From an uncultured Mesonia sp. (GTDB lineage: Bacteria; Bacteroidota; Bacteroidia; Flavobacteriales; Flavobacteriaceae): DNA of 64,000 nt. The stretch spans positions 235,474 to 299,473 of the forward strand of contig CANMOY010000004.1 of the NCBI GenBank assembly GCA_947499595.1. Reading direction: 5' to 3'. The position numbers were made by a program, and so were the translations under genes. The notes below the pieces were generated by a model, which ran no database searches, was not told the DNA's origin, and saw nothing but the letters and a program-made list of their open reading frames with translations. Positions 26,374-35,239 of the stretch are shown here, piece by piece; the first letter of the stretch is position 1; every line of letters begins with the position of its first letter.

Positions 26374-28680
26374 TTAAACATTCACTTTTACATTCATTAA
26401 CTCAGTCACAGTCACAGCAAAGGGAATTCCGGCGGCTATTATTTTGTTTGGTTCTTTGTTTATTATGTCTTTGTAGACTTGTAGATCCTTAAATTTAAAT
26501 TCACTATTTCCAAAATCTAACGACTCTTTATTTTCTATTTCTATTACAAGGTAGTAGTCCTTCAAACGTTTAGTTTTATAACCCTTTAGTTTTTTACCTT
26601 CAATAACTTTTGGACCTTCACTTTTTATTTCAAAAAACAAATTTGCATTTTCCTTGCCAGGTACTCTCAACAACAAATATTTTGCACTTACCACTTTGTT
26701 GTTTAATACTAAAGACCCCTTGTCATTATTCATTCGGAAATTATATATACCTTCTTTTTTATACCACGATATATTTGCTGTATCACTACAGTAGCCAACC
26801 AGCACATAAGTGTCATCTGGTATCAAACCTCTGTTTGCACCATAGGTCTCGGGTAAAATTTCGTTTATTTTGTTATTTTTGCTAGGTTCATTTTTATAAA
26901 CATCATAGGTCCTGAATGCAATTTTTTCACGTTGTGAGGCTCTATTAACGAAGTGGTCAATTACTTCTAAAATGAAAGCCTTAAGTTCACCAATGCCACT
27001 ATCGTTTTTGGATGGACGAACTGGGAATGCACCTAATCCTGGTATAATCTCGTGAAACCCTTTTCGATTTAAAGATTTATTACCGGGATATAAAACGTAG
27101 GCTCCTCCCGTTCTTCTAATGGCATCTTTGTAGGCATGCATTTTTAGTAAATCAGCATTTTTGTAAATACCCTTCTTATTTGCAGTTTTTTCTTTATTTA
27201 AATCTATTGTAGTACTTTGTTCTATAATATCAGTTAAATTAGTTATTTTATATTTCGCATCAAAGTGAACATGCACAATCAATTCCTGCCTTTCAGCTTC
27301 GTTTTCTGTAATTCCGAAAGGCCAAAAAGAAAGGGTGTAATCTGGCCTTAATGTCGTCGTCCAACTACCTGAATCAGGATAATTTTTCTTACCACTAAAT
27401 TGTCGATTATAGTTAAATTGAATGTTTAATTTTCTGGTATCTGTTTCAAAAACACCTTTCAAGGCGGTAAATTTACCTTGCTTAATTTGAAGGTTTAGTC
27501 CATCTTTTGTAGGCTTAATAAGTTCTGAAATGTCTTTTGCGTCTATTTCGAAGAGCTCTTGAAATAGGTCTAAAAGTTTAAAGAAAAGCCAATATTCATA
27601 AAGTATAGCAATGTCTTTTTTACCTGCACCATACACATCTTCACCTCCTCGCCAAATCAATTTTGCAGCCAATTCAAACATTAGCCAAGTTCTCAAAACT
27701 TCTCTGTAACCCTCTTTTCTCTGTAAGATTGGGCTATTAAGTTTTAAAGTACTTGGTCTGGAAATAGCATTAAAAACAGAATGATGTAATTGATTCTCTA
27801 ATACACTAATTAATATTTTTGATTCGACGTCAAGTTTTGAATTCTTATCAGCAGCATTATTAATTTCAGAACAAAACTTGAGGAATGTTTCTAAAGCATG
27901 TTTTATAAAACGATTTTCTGGTGTATCTACAGAATCGGTTTTACGAACACTAGTTATTCTTTCAGGAAGTGTTTTTAAACCATAACTTTCCAAATAATGA
28001 CCGCTGGGTAGATTTGTCCTTTTCCCTCCTTTAACTAATTCTTTTATGTTTGAATTTGTAAATCTTCTTACACTTCTAACATCTTTTTCTTCCTGTGTTT
28101 CAGACCATTTGGTTACTGGCGCTGTAACTATTCTATGAATAGCATCCTTAAACTCTGAAGAGTTGATTATGGATTTAATAAAGGCAAATTTTTGATATAA
28201 GGTTTGACTGTTTTTTGAATAGTCCACATCAAAATGATGAGATACTGGCGAATTAGATTGTAATAGTAAATCGGTACATTTCTCAGTAATCAGTTCAAGC
28301 ATGTCTCTGTAATCCTCTCGATAGTTGGACTTAATTGATTGAACTTCTAAATAAATTGAGTAGCACCTTTCCTGACTCTCCTTTTTAAGTAAAGGAATCT
28401 CTAATGTTCCTACGAATATATTTGGTGAAATTGTACCAATATTTGAGTGTCGCTTATGTTCTTGAATGATATTCTCTCCAATGTCGTCTAGCTGGTAATT
28501 GTCATCACTAATTTCATAATCATAATAACAACCTTCTCTTAATTGATAACGTGCTTCATTATTTTCAATAGCAGTGTCGATTCCATCAAACAAGGTTTTA
28601 TCCTTTTTGGAACTTATCCATAGCTTCAAACCTTCTTGAACAGCATCTAAATTTATTTTTATTTCAGATAATGCTTTCAT
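26374..28680 (-). CDS. DUF2357/PD-(D/E)XK nuclease subunit of an McrBC-like restriction system
   Basis: The 768-residue protein has an N-terminal DUF2357-like region (to about residue 330), with VTKWSE, LPSGHYLESYG and TPENRFIKHALETFL. A central nuclease domain of the DUF524/PD-(D/E)XK_7 type follows. Its likely catalytic motif is HFDAKY around residue 474, preceded by the RPDYTL acidic motif about 25 residues earlier. The last 150 residues (YVLVGYCS, ISWYKKEGIYNFRM, FFEIKSEGPKVI) look like an extra beta domain, possibly for target recognition; that is inference. It lies 3 bases after the AAA+ gene, so the two form one operon and probably one complex that cuts modified or foreign DNA. Confidence 0.82.
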   Translation of the reverse strand: MKALSEIKINLDAVQEGLKLWISSKKDKTLFDGIDTAIENNEARYQLREGCYYDYEISDDNYQLDDIGENIIQEHKRHSNIGTISPNIFVGTLEIPLLKKESQERCYSIYLEVQSIKSNYREDYRDMLELITEKCTDLLLQSNSPVSHHFDVDYSKNSQTLYQKFAFIKSIINSSEFKDAIHRIVTAPVTKWSETQEEKDVRSVRRFTNSNIKELVKGGKRTNLPSGHYLESYGLKTLPERITSVRKTDSVDTPENRFIKHALETFLKFCSEINNAADKNSKLDVESKILISVLENQLHHSVFNAISRPSTLKLNSPILQRKEGYREVLRTWLMFELAAKLIWRGGEDVYGAGKKDIAILYEYWLFFKLLDLFQELFEIDAKDISELIKPTKDGLNLQIKQGKFTALKGVFETDTRKLNIQFNYNRQFSGKKNYPDSGSWTTTLRPDYTLSFWPFGITENEAERQELIVHVHFDAKYKITNLTDIIEQSTTIDLNKEKTANKKGIYKNADLLKMHAYKDAIRRTGGAYVLYPGNKSLNRKGFHEIIPGLGAFPVRPSKNDSGIGELKAFILEVIDHFVNRASQREKIAFRTYDVYKNEPSKNNKINEILPETYGANRGLIPDDTYVLVGYCSDTANISWYKKEGIYNFRMNNDKGSLVLNNKVVSAKYLLLRVPGKENANLFFEIKSEGPKVIEGKKLKGYKTKRLKDYYLVIEIENKESLDFGNSEFKFKDLQVYKDIINKEPNKIIAAGIPFAVTVTELMNVKVNV

Positions 28681-28683
28681 GTA

Positions 28684-30327
28684 TTAAGCCTCAGCATAAC
28701 TTGCGAATCCATTATCTATTGCGCCTTTATACATCCTTGCAATTTTTTCTAAAGACAGGGGATACAGAACTCCATCGGTCGGCACTAATTTTTTACCCTC
28801 TTTTTTGTAAAACTCGAAATTATCTTTCTCGAAAACATCCTTAATTATTTTTAGGTCTTCTTTTAGACAAAAACTACCTAAAGTCTCTAAAATTGGAGTT
28901 AACTTTCTTCTTGAACCATGAAGCTTTGGTAGTAATTTTTGCATAATAGCGATATCTAGCTTTTCAGAAGTAGTTAATACACTGTTTAATGTGTCTAATT
29001 GATTAATCAATCTCAGAATCTCAGAAGCGGTTCTATAACCAAACTCTGCACCAGTCTTTTGTAATTCACCAAAGAAATTAAGTAGTGTTTTATTAATTTC
29101 ATCCAAGTCCTTGGTCGTAAATGATTTGTTATTTGAAAGACTTATAAAGTTTTGAGCCATAGTTGCTCCTTTTCCGGTTTTTTCACCTTCTTCTAGCAAA
29201 GCTTTCATATTTAGATCGTTTGCTGAGCTAAGGAAATCTTCCATTTCGCTATTGTTAATGCGGAATTCTATGGTGTTTGCTCTATCTAAAACTTTTGGAC
29301 TAAACATATTGGTTGTTTCATCAATATTTACCGTACCTATGATAAATAAGTTTGCTGGAACTTTAAGTTTTGAAGGGACTCCATTATCCACAGTTCCTTC
29401 TGCATAAAGTGGAATTTCTTCGTTGGATTCCATCACGCTTAAAAAATCTGCAAAATATCGTTCTACATGGCTCAAATTCATTTCATCTAAAATCAGAAAA
29501 TGTGGAAGTTTAGGATTTGAGTTTGCTTGTAAAATGAGGTCTATTACGCCATTATCAGGCTTCACATACTCTTCCGGTTTTAATGCGTTTGGATAGCCTA
29601 GTAATGGTTCTCGATTGGTCCAATCTGCACCAACAGGGATAATACGGTATTGACTTTCTTCCTGACAAATCCATTGCACAAAAGCCTGAGCTAACTTAGT
29701 TTTACCTGAGCCTGATAAACCTGTTAAAATGACAAATGGTTTTGTTAAAAGGGAACTTACAAAACGAGTGATGAGTATGTCAGAGTAGATTAAACCAGCG
29801 TTTTTACAATCTACTTTAAAGTTCTTAACGTTAAATGGAGGATGGTTTATCGCACTGGCTTTTTTTATAACCGGTGCTGAATTAATGGTTAGTCTATATT
29901 CTTTTATTATATCCTTTAAATCTTCTTCAATTCTATTAATATTTAATTTCTTATTGAGATCATACACTTCAGCAACATACGAAGTTCCATATCTATCGGG
30001 TTTTTTTTTGAATTTTTTTTTAAAGAATTCGTTTATAGTCTCATTAGAATTTAGTTTCCAATTCATTTCTGGTTCATTCGATTCACTAATTCCATATGCA
30101 AGGATTAGTAATTCAAATTCTTTATAATATAAAAATACAGGATAAATACCCTTACTTGTAGTATTTGGCTCGATTAAAAAAGAAATCCAAGGGATTCTTG
30201 CTGTATTACCCTGTCCGAAACTAACTTTTACCTTAGTATTTAAATAATCCGATTTAAAGTGCTTAGTTTTTAAATTGTTTGTTTTAGCCTGTTTCAGAAA
30301 CAACTCTAATTGTTCACCATATCCCAT
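28684..30327 (-). CDS. McrB-like AAA+ NTPase of a restriction system
   Basis: The 547-residue protein has an N-terminal DUF3578/MrcB_N-type domain (about 1-150; signature FGQGNTARIPWISFL). A McrB-class AAA+ motor follows, with Walker A GLSGSGKT around residue 200, Walker B FLILDEMNLSHVERYF around 278, sensor region GTVNIDETT around 325, and an arginine finger area PKVLDRANTIEF. McrB proteins hydrolyse GTP and drive DNA translocation for a partner nuclease; here the partner is the next gene. The N-terminal domain probably reads DNA modification. No methyltransferase is nearby, consistent with a modification-dependent (type IV-like) system. Confidence 0.87.
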   Translation of the reverse strand: MGYGEQLELFLKQAKTNNLKTKHFKSDYLNTKVKVSFGQGNTARIPWISFLIEPNTTSKGIYPVFLYYKEFELLILAYGISESNEPEMNWKLNSNETINEFFKKKFKKKPDRYGTSYVAEVYDLNKKLNINRIEEDLKDIIKEYRLTINSAPVIKKASAINHPPFNVKNFKVDCKNAGLIYSDILITRFVSSLLTKPFVILTGLSGSGKTKLAQAFVQWICQEESQYRIIPVGADWTNREPLLGYPNALKPEEYVKPDNGVIDLILQANSNPKLPHFLILDEMNLSHVERYFADFLSVMESNEEIPLYAEGTVDNGVPSKLKVPANLFIIGTVNIDETTNMFSPKVLDRANTIEFRINNSEMEDFLSSANDLNMKALLEEGEKTGKGATMAQNFISLSNNKSFTTKDLDEINKTLLNFFGELQKTGAEFGYRTASEILRLINQLDTLNSVLTTSEKLDIAIMQKLLPKLHGSRRKLTPILETLGSFCLKEDLKIIKDVFEKDNFEFYKKEGKKLVPTDGVLYPLSLEKIARMYKGAIDNGFASYAEA

Positions 30328-30765
30328 TTTAAAGTATTATTTATTATTCGCTACTAAAGTTCTTTTACGCCTAATTTTAAAATTTCAGCTATTTCATATA
30401 AGCATTCAATACTAGGAGGTCGTCCGTTTTAGGCGTAAGAGTTTACCATCTTATGCTCTTTCCTAATTTTTAAGATAACCAGATATTTTTAATTCCATTC
30501 ACTTCTAAACCCTCGTTAATTTAGTTCAAAATTGGAATTACTTGATTTCGTTTGCAAAATAGGAATATTTTTTGAGTTAAATAAGTATAAAAAACACCAT
30601 TAGACTTTATCTAACTTAGGACCTTATAAGCTCTTTTTTATTGTAGATAGCTAATGGATTGGGAATTAAGTCAATATCATAAATTAGGTTTTCAACTTTT
30701 CAATAATTACTTCACCACCCCGAAAAACCACCGATAATAATAGTATTGCACCGGCTACAGGACTT
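30328..30765. other. Intergenic stretch upstream of the restriction operon
   Basis: About 438 AT-rich bases without a gene. It should hold the promoter of the McrB-like gene, but no exact TAnnTTTG was found on the minus strand. Its one clear structure is the inverted repeat at 30365-30438. Confidence 0.55.
30365..30438. repeat. 10-bp inverted repeat upstream of the McrB-like gene
   Basis: TTACGCCTAA (30365-30374) and TTAGGCGTAA (30429-30438) are perfect inverted copies 54 bases apart, beginning 38 bases before the McrB-like start. They could be operator half-sites or an island boundary mark. Confidence 0.5.
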
Positions 30766-30984
30766 ATGTTCTTACTATTGATTAAATTTGAAATCTTAGA
30801 CTATCTTTATCCAAATATAGGTTTTGACGGTTTTTTCTCTTGGTTACTAACTTGTGTTTTGTGCTTTTGCATAATTTTAATTGCGTTTTTTCTTAGTTAT
30901 CGTATTACTTCAGGTTTACGGATTTATATGTGGTTAGCCGCTGGGGTATTGAATACAATAATTGCCTTTTGGCTGTATGCGTGA
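30766..30984 (+). CDS. Small membrane protein, unknown
   Basis: A 72-residue protein with two predicted membrane helices (about 20-43 and 52-71) and a short basic loop (YRITSGLRIYMW). No family was recognised. The amino-acid pattern and the two helices support a real gene rather than a chance frame. It is the first of three small plus-strand genes between the restriction operon and ndk; the spacing (156 bases to the next) leaves it open whether they are co-transcribed. Confidence 0.55.
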   Translation: MFLLLIKFEILDYLYPNIGFDGFFSWLLTCVLCFCIILIAFFLSYRITSGLRIYMWLAAGVLNTIIAFWLYA

Positions 30985-31140
30985 ATGTTTATTGCACTCA
31001 AAAGCAAATACAATAACCTCCTAGAAGTTTAAGGATACTTTGGCCTAGTTTTTAATGGACAGATCTTCGCCGCTTTGTGTATAATCAAAATACTGTTACT
31101 TTTAGGGGATTGGAATCTCTTTTTTAAAAATTTCTAAAGG

Positions 31141-31329
31141 ATGTTAAAAACGCTAGCGCTAATTATTATTTTCATTAGTACAGTACTTATACTGGTTAAC
31201 TTTTTGACGGCTCAAGCCTTTAATCTTAGGTTTTGGTTAGATGTTTTGCCACAAGTTTTTGTTATTGCCGGCATGTGCTGCGTACTAAAGGTGCAACATT
31301 ATCGAAACCAAAAAAAGGAGAGACCATAA
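31141..31329 (+). CDS. Small membrane protein, unknown
   Basis: A 62-residue protein with two hydrophobic helices (about 3-24 and 31-50) and a strongly basic end (VQHYRNQKKERP) that should face the cytosol. AAAGG directly before the ATG resembles a weak ribosome binding site. No known family. It lies 41 bases before the next small gene and may be co-transcribed with it. Confidence 0.55.
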   Translation: MLKTLALIIIFISTVLILVNFLTAQAFNLRFWLDVLPQVFVIAGMCCVLKVQHYRNQKKERP

Positions 31330-31370
31330 AGGCTTTGCGTTCATCTTTCACTTAAATTTGCTGTCTTATA

Positions 31371-31721
31371 ATGTCTTTTACTAATTTTTATATACGGTTT
31401 TCTCCACATTATAAATTATATGTGCAGCAACACGATCAGCTTGTTTTTGAGTCAATTTTACAAGAAAACAATATCGATTTTTTTAGTAACATAAAAGAAC
31501 AGGCTTTTTTAGACACGGGTATTCGGTATTTTCTGCTAGAAGCAGACCGGTCTAAAATTGACGCACTGTTAATTAAACACCAACTTATCGCACAGATCGA
31601 ATCGAATAATATGCCCGATTTTACCTCTCACAAAAAAATAATGAAGATTTATTATTTAATTGCTATGATTGTGGTTTTACTAATGTTAGCGGTTATAGTA
31701 TTTGACGCTATTAGAAGCTAG
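31371..31721 (+). CDS. Tail-anchored protein of unknown function
   Basis: The 116-residue protein has a soluble N-terminal part of about 88 residues with alternating strands and helices (HDQLVFESILQENNIDFF, TGIRYFLLEADRSKIDALL), then one membrane helix at about 92-112 and almost no tail. The soluble part resembles small DUF2007-like domains (a LExxNI...F pattern and an acidic strand), but this is a weak impression. It is followed by a structured repeat element at 31807-31920. Confidence 0.6.
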   Translation: MSFTNFYIRFSPHYKLYVQQHDQLVFESILQENNIDFFSNIKEQAFLDTGIRYFLLEADRSKIDALLIKHQLIAQIESNNMPDFTSHKKIMKIYYLIAMIVVLLMLAVIVFDAIRS

Positions 31722-31806
31722 TCGTAAAACTATTTTTCTAAGTGCTAAAAAATAGTGGTGCAAATGGGATTACTAGTAGCTTGCGCGGATTCAATTCTTG
31801 TTTTTC

Positions 31807-31920
31807 TGCGTGAGGGGTAGAGCGGCATGTTTAAGCTCTTAAAAGTGTGGCACACTTTTAAAGCGAGTAGCGATAACCCGACTTTTGGAAGAGGCTATGC
31901 CGAAAGCCAAAAGGCACGCC
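31807..31920. repeat. Structured intergenic repeat element (copy B)
   Basis: The segment begins TGCGTGAGGGG, then TAGAGCGGCAT, a perfect inverted repeat TTAAAAGTGTG/CACACTTTTAA (31839-31849 with 31851-31861), then AAGCGAGTAGCGATAACCCGAC and, at its end, GGCACGCC. The order of blocks matches copy A at 47651-47731: an AGCG block, a variable hairpin, a second AGCG block, a CCYGAC block, and a GCGCC/GCACGCC end. From memory, elements of this design are abundant between genes of Flavobacteriaceae; no named family is claimed. Confidence 0.6.
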
Positions 31921-31966
31921 TAAATTAAAGCTTTTAGCCAGAGGTGAGTACTCCCAATAAGTTTGT

Positions 31967-31996
31967 TTGCAGAATCGTAAGAAAAGATTACTTTTG
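31967..31996 (+). promoter_or_regulatory. Promoter of ndk (TTG-N19-TACTTTTG)
   Basis: TTG at 31967-31969 and TACTTTTG at 31989-31996 match the Bacteroidota promoter exactly, with a 19-base spacer. Transcription should start near 32001-32003, which rules out the upstream GTG at 31944 as the ndk start and supports ATG 32019. Confidence 0.8.
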
Positions 31997-32018
31997 CAGC
32001 AAATTAAAAATAAAATCC

Positions 32019-32438
32019 ATGGCAGGAAACAGAACATTTACCATGATTAAGCCAGATGCTGTAAAAAACGGGCATATTGGTGCAATATTAGAACAAATCA
32101 ACGCTTCTGGTTTTAGAATTGTTGCAATGAAATTAACGCAAATGACCAAGCGTGATGCCGAAACTTTTTACGGTGTACATAGCGAGCGTCCATTTTTTGG
32201 TGAGTTGGTTGAGTTTATGACTAGCGGACCTATTGTTGCAGCTATTTTAGAGAAAGATAACGCCGTAGAAGACTTTAGAACGCTTATTGGTGCAACCAAT
32301 CCAGCCGAGGCTGCAGAAGGTACTATAAGAAAGAAATATGCTACTTCAATTGGTGAAAACGCAGTTCACGGTAGTGATAGCGATGAGAATGCCAAAATTG
32401 AAGGCGATTTTCATTTTGCTGGCAGAGAGATGTTTTAA
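32019..32438 (+). CDS. ndk: Nucleoside diphosphate kinase
   Basis: From ATG 32019 the protein has 139 residues, the normal NDK length. It contains [17 protein letters not shown] at the start, [39 protein letters not shown], and the active-site histidine in [13 protein letters not shown] around residue 120. It moves phosphate from ATP to other nucleoside diphosphates. The open frame begins at GTG 31944, but the promoter at 31967-31996 lies inside that extension, so the shorter start is chosen. A terminator follows at 32481. Confidence 0.97.
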   Translation: MAGNRTFTMIKPDAVKNGHIGAILEQINASGFRIVAMKLTQMTKRDAETFYGVHSERPFFGELVEFMTSGPIVAAILEKDNAVEDFRTLIGATNPAEAAEGTIRKKYATSIGENAVHGSDSDENAKIEGDFHFAGREMF

Positions 32439-32480
32439 TGGCTTGTTTTTAAAATAACTGCTAAGCTTAATAGCTTATTA

Positions 32481-32516
32481 AAAACCCAAAAAAGTTTATT
32501 TTTTGGGTTTTTTTAT
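32481..32516 (+). terminator. Bidirectional terminator
   Basis: A 13-bp stem (32481-32493 with 32499-32511) with A runs on one side and T runs on the other lies between convergent ndk and the DUF721 gene. Confidence 0.88.
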
Positions 32517-32809
32517 TAGCGTAAAATCAGCTTTTTGATTAAATCTTGTCCTAAAGATTCATTAAGCATGCGTATGATTTTTTCTTTTCCATAGCTGAGT
32601 TCTTCACGTAAAACAGAGGAGCTCAAACTTACAATGAGTGTGTCTTCTTTTAACCGAATAGTATTGGTGTATTTTTTTATGGCTGGCCCCATTTGGCTGT
32701 ACCATACTTCTTTTACATTCACGTGATTGAGACCTTGATCTAATTTATTTTCTTTTACAAAGGCTTTTAACACGCTGCCTATGTCTTGTTCTTCGCTATT
32801 TCTCGCCAT
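32516..32809 (-). CDS. DUF721 domain protein
   Basis: A small soluble protein (97 residues from ATG 32809; the frame reaches 32824) with the DUF721 pattern: IGSVLKAFVKENKL, VKEVWYSQMGPAIKKYT, and LIVSLSSSVLREELSYGKEKIIRML. Members resemble a short KH-like nucleic-acid-binding domain (DciA-related in some bacteria), where DciA loads the replicative helicase. That role is suggestive here because recF lies in the same operon, but it is not shown. It overlaps the upstream lipoprotein gene by 14 bases. Confidence 0.85.
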   Translation of the reverse strand: MARNSEEQDIGSVLKAFVKENKLDQGLNHVNVKEVWYSQMGPAIKKYTNTIRLKEDTLIVSLSSSVLREELSYGKEKIIRMLNESLGQDLIKKLILR

Positions 32810-33236
32810 AATCGTATCCTTCAAATTTTTTATAGGTGTAAATAATTCCTTGGTGGTTGCGTACTTTAAACTGCTCGGGCGCTACCTGTAGTAGGGTTTC
32901 TTGCCAAGAATCTTGTGGGGTGCTATATTGTAACACTAGACTGTCTCCTTGTTGTAGAACTTTTATAGCTTCTTGCACGCCATTTGATTGGTAACCGCCG
33001 GTAAATTGCGGACGGGTTTTTTGCCGAAAGCCTTCGCCGTTTTCTAACTCAATATAATCTACGTTTTCATTAAACTTAAACGCAACTATTTGTCCGTTGG
33101 GTTTTTTAACCTCTTCGATTTCCCAATAGCCATTGAGCAATTGAGTGTCTTCAAGTTTAGGTTGATGGCTGCAGGCCAAAAGCACACAAAACAAAACCAA
33201 ATATAGACTATATTGTAGCGTTTTTTTTAGAATCAT
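32796..33236 (-). CDS. Lipoprotein, lipocalin-like
   Basis: The 146-residue protein has a lipoprotein signal (lipobox LLAC, around Cys22). The beta-rich mature part starts [19 protein letters not shown], typical of the small lipocalin-like lipoproteins of flavobacteria. Ligand and role are unknown. It overlaps recF by 4 bases and the DUF721 gene by 14 bases, so the three form a tight operon. Confidence 0.78.
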   Translation of the reverse strand: MILKKTLQYSLYLVLFCVLLACSHQPKLEDTQLLNGYWEIEEVKKPNGQIVAFKFNENVDYIELENGEGFRQKTRPQFTGGYQSNGVQEAIKVLQQGDSLVLQYSTPQDSWQETLLQVAPEQFKVRNHQGIIYTYKKFEGYDYGEK

Positions 33237-34312
33237 AACTTTATTATTTTATAATCTGATGCGTATTTCTTGACTACCTCTTCTGTACGCTGGGCGTGGG
33301 TATCGCTTATAAACAATTGGCCTAAATTGCCTTGGGTTACCCATTGCACAATTTGCCCTACACGCTCTTCGTCTAATTTGTCAAAAACATCGTCGAGCAA
33401 AAGTATGGGTTTTACTCCAGTATGTTGTTGTAAAAAGTCATATTGCGCCAATTTTAAAGCTATAAGATACGATTTTTGTTGGCCTTGGCTACCAAATTTC
33501 TTTACGGAATAGTTTTTTATTTTAAAACTTAAATCGTCTTTATGCGTTCCTGCTCCCGTGTACTGGCGTTGTAGGTCTTTTTGTAAATAGCTATCGAATA
33601 AGGCAAGCGGACTTTCTTCTTTTAACTGACTGCGGTAATGTAAATCTACGGCTTCTTTTCCTTTACTGATGTGATGGTAACGGTCTTTAAAAATAGGGGT
33701 AAAAACCGAAAGGAATTCGCTGCGTTTTTGAAAAATTGACTCGGCCAGCGGACTCAGCTGTTCATTGTAAACACTCAGCGTTTCTTGATCGTAATGTTGG
33801 TTGGCTGCAAAATATTTGAGTAAAGAGTTACGCTGACTCAGCAACTTGTTGTAGGCCAAAAGATCGTTGAGGTAGGTTTTGTCGCTTTGCGCAATGATGC
33901 CATCGATGAATTTACGGCGAATCTCACTACCTTCAGTAATCAAGTCTCTATCGGCTGGTGAAATTATCACCACAGGAATAAGCCCGATATGCTCACTAAA
34001 TTTCTCGTAATTTTTTGCATTGCGTTTAATTACCTTTTTCTGTCCTTTCTTAGCGCTTACCACAATATGTTCTTTGCGCTCAAGACGCTCAAATTCGCCC
34101 TCAATTACAAAAAAATCTTTCTTATGTTTGATGTTTTGACTGGTTACCGGATTAAAGTAACTTTTGCCATAGGCCAAATGGTAGATGCTGTCTAGGGTGT
34201 TGGTTTTTCCTACGCCGTTAAAACCCACAAAACAATTTATACGCGGATTAAATTCAAAATCTTCTTGCTCAAAGTTTTTGTAATTGACCAAAGCGAGTTT
34301 CTTTAAAATCAT
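33233..34312 (-). CDS. recF: DNA replication and repair protein RecF
   Basis: The 359-residue SMC-like ATPase has Walker [10 protein letters not shown] near residue 33, the ABC signature-like region [20 protein letters not shown] around 270, and Walker [18 protein letters not shown] around 305. RecF helps load RecA at single-strand gaps together with RecO and RecR. Length is normal. It is the first gene of an operon with a lipoprotein and DUF721, and diverges from the TPR gene. It is not next to dnaA/dnaN as in many other phyla. Confidence 0.96.
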   Translation of the reverse strand: MILKKLALVNYKNFEQEDFEFNPRINCFVGFNGVGKTNTLDSIYHLAYGKSYFNPVTSQNIKHKKDFFVIEGEFERLERKEHIVVSAKKGQKKVIKRNAKNYEKFSEHIGLIPVVIISPADRDLITEGSEIRRKFIDGIIAQSDKTYLNDLLAYNKLLSQRNSLLKYFAANQHYDQETLSVYNEQLSPLAESIFQKRSEFLSVFTPIFKDRYHHISKGKEAVDLHYRSQLKEESPLALFDSYLQKDLQRQYTGAGTHKDDLSFKIKNYSVKKFGSQGQQKSYLIALKLAQYDFLQQHTGVKPILLLDDVFDKLDEERVGQIVQWVTQGNLGQLFISDTHAQRTEEVVKKYASDYKIIKL

Positions 34313-34424
34313 AAGATAGGCTGTACTATATGCTTAAACGTAAAAAAGTTTAAAAGTACAAAGTAAGTAGGAAAGCCAATTAAAAAATACAAATAAATTC
34401 TCTTTTTTATATCAATAAAAATTA

Positions 34425-34432
34425 TATTTTTG
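34425..34432 (+). promoter_or_regulatory. -7 promoter element (TATTTTTG)
   Basis: An exact TAnnTTTG match 20 bases before the TPR gene start at 34453. The expected -33 region (34403-34408) is a T run without a TTG. Confidence 0.55.
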
Positions 34433-34452
34433 CGCTTAATTAACTATTATTT

Positions 34453-35235
34453 ATGGCAACTTACAAAAAGAGAGGATATAAGCCTAAGGCTAAAAAAGAA
34501 AGCGATGCAGTAGAAGAGAATTTTAACGAAGAAGAATCTACAACCGCAGAAGTATTTAATAACCTAGACGAAGGAGCCAACAAAACCGAAGAGTGGGTTT
34601 CTGAAAACCAAAAGCCAATTTTAATAGGAATTGGAGTAGTGGTGGTTGCTGTTTTGGGTTACTTAGCATTTACTAAGTTTGTACAAGAGCCAAAAGAATT
34701 AGATGCGGCCAATGATATTGCACAAGCACAAATTTATTTTGAAGACGCTTTAGACGCTTCGGGTAAAGCCCAAGATAGTTTGTACAACCTCGCTTTACAG
34801 GGAGGAAACGGTAAATTTGGTTTACTAGATGTTATTGATAATTACGGAAGTACGGCTACAGGAAATCTAGCACATTATTATGCGGGTATTGCTTATTTGA
34901 ATACAGGAGAGTATAAAGAAGCGATTAATCATTTAGAGAAATTCTCAAGCGATGATGAGATTATAGCTCCTTTGGCTAAAGGTGCCATTGGTGATGCCTT
35001 TATGCAATTGAACCAGCCAGAAGAGGCCTTAGATTATTATGAAAAGGCAGCCAAATTACGTAAAAATGAATTTACGACGCCTAAGTTTTTACTAAAGGCG
35101 GCCATTACAGCCTTAGAATTAAAAGACGGTGCGAAAGCCGAAAAATATTTAAATCAAATTGATGCAGAATATCAAGATTCTGCAGAAGCTAGCGAAGTGG
35201 CCATTTATTTAGGTCAGGCTAAAGCAATGCAATAA
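34453..35235 (+). CDS. Tetratricopeptide repeat membrane protein, YfgM-like
   Basis: The 260-residue protein has a charged N-terminus, one membrane helix at about 57-76, and a C-terminal helical solenoid with TPR motifs (AHYYAGIAYLNTGEYKEAINHLEKF and AKGAIGDAFMQLNQPEEALDYYEKAAKL). Topology resembles YfgM-like proteins that work with periplasmic chaperones. That is an analogy, since such proteins occur in most flavobacteria just before ribH. It is followed after 4 bases by ribH and likely co-transcribed. Confidence 0.82.
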   Translation: MATYKKRGYKPKAKKESDAVEENFNEEESTTAEVFNNLDEGANKTEEWVSENQKPILIGIGVVVVAVLGYLAFTKFVQEPKELDAANDIAQAQIYFEDALDASGKAQDSLYNLALQGGNGKFGLLDVIDNYGSTATGNLAHYYAGIAYLNTGEYKEAINHLEKFSSDDEIIAPLAKGAIGDAFMQLNQPEEALDYYEKAAKLRKNEFTTPKFLLKAAITALELKDGAKAEKYLNQIDAEYQDSAEASEVAIYLGQAKAMQ

Positions 35236-35239
35236 TTAT

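Noticed and set aside
31944..32018. GTG start 25 codons upstream for ndk
   Set aside because: An exact promoter lies inside the extension, and NDK proteins start at the [12 protein letters not shown] position.
32602..32617. A parS-like sequence (TTCTTCACGTAAAACA, 13 of 16 matches to the Bacillus consensus)
   Set aside because: It lies inside the DUF721 coding sequence, is not palindromic enough, and the window is 12 kb from parAB. CACGT-containing words occur several times by chance, so no parS is called.
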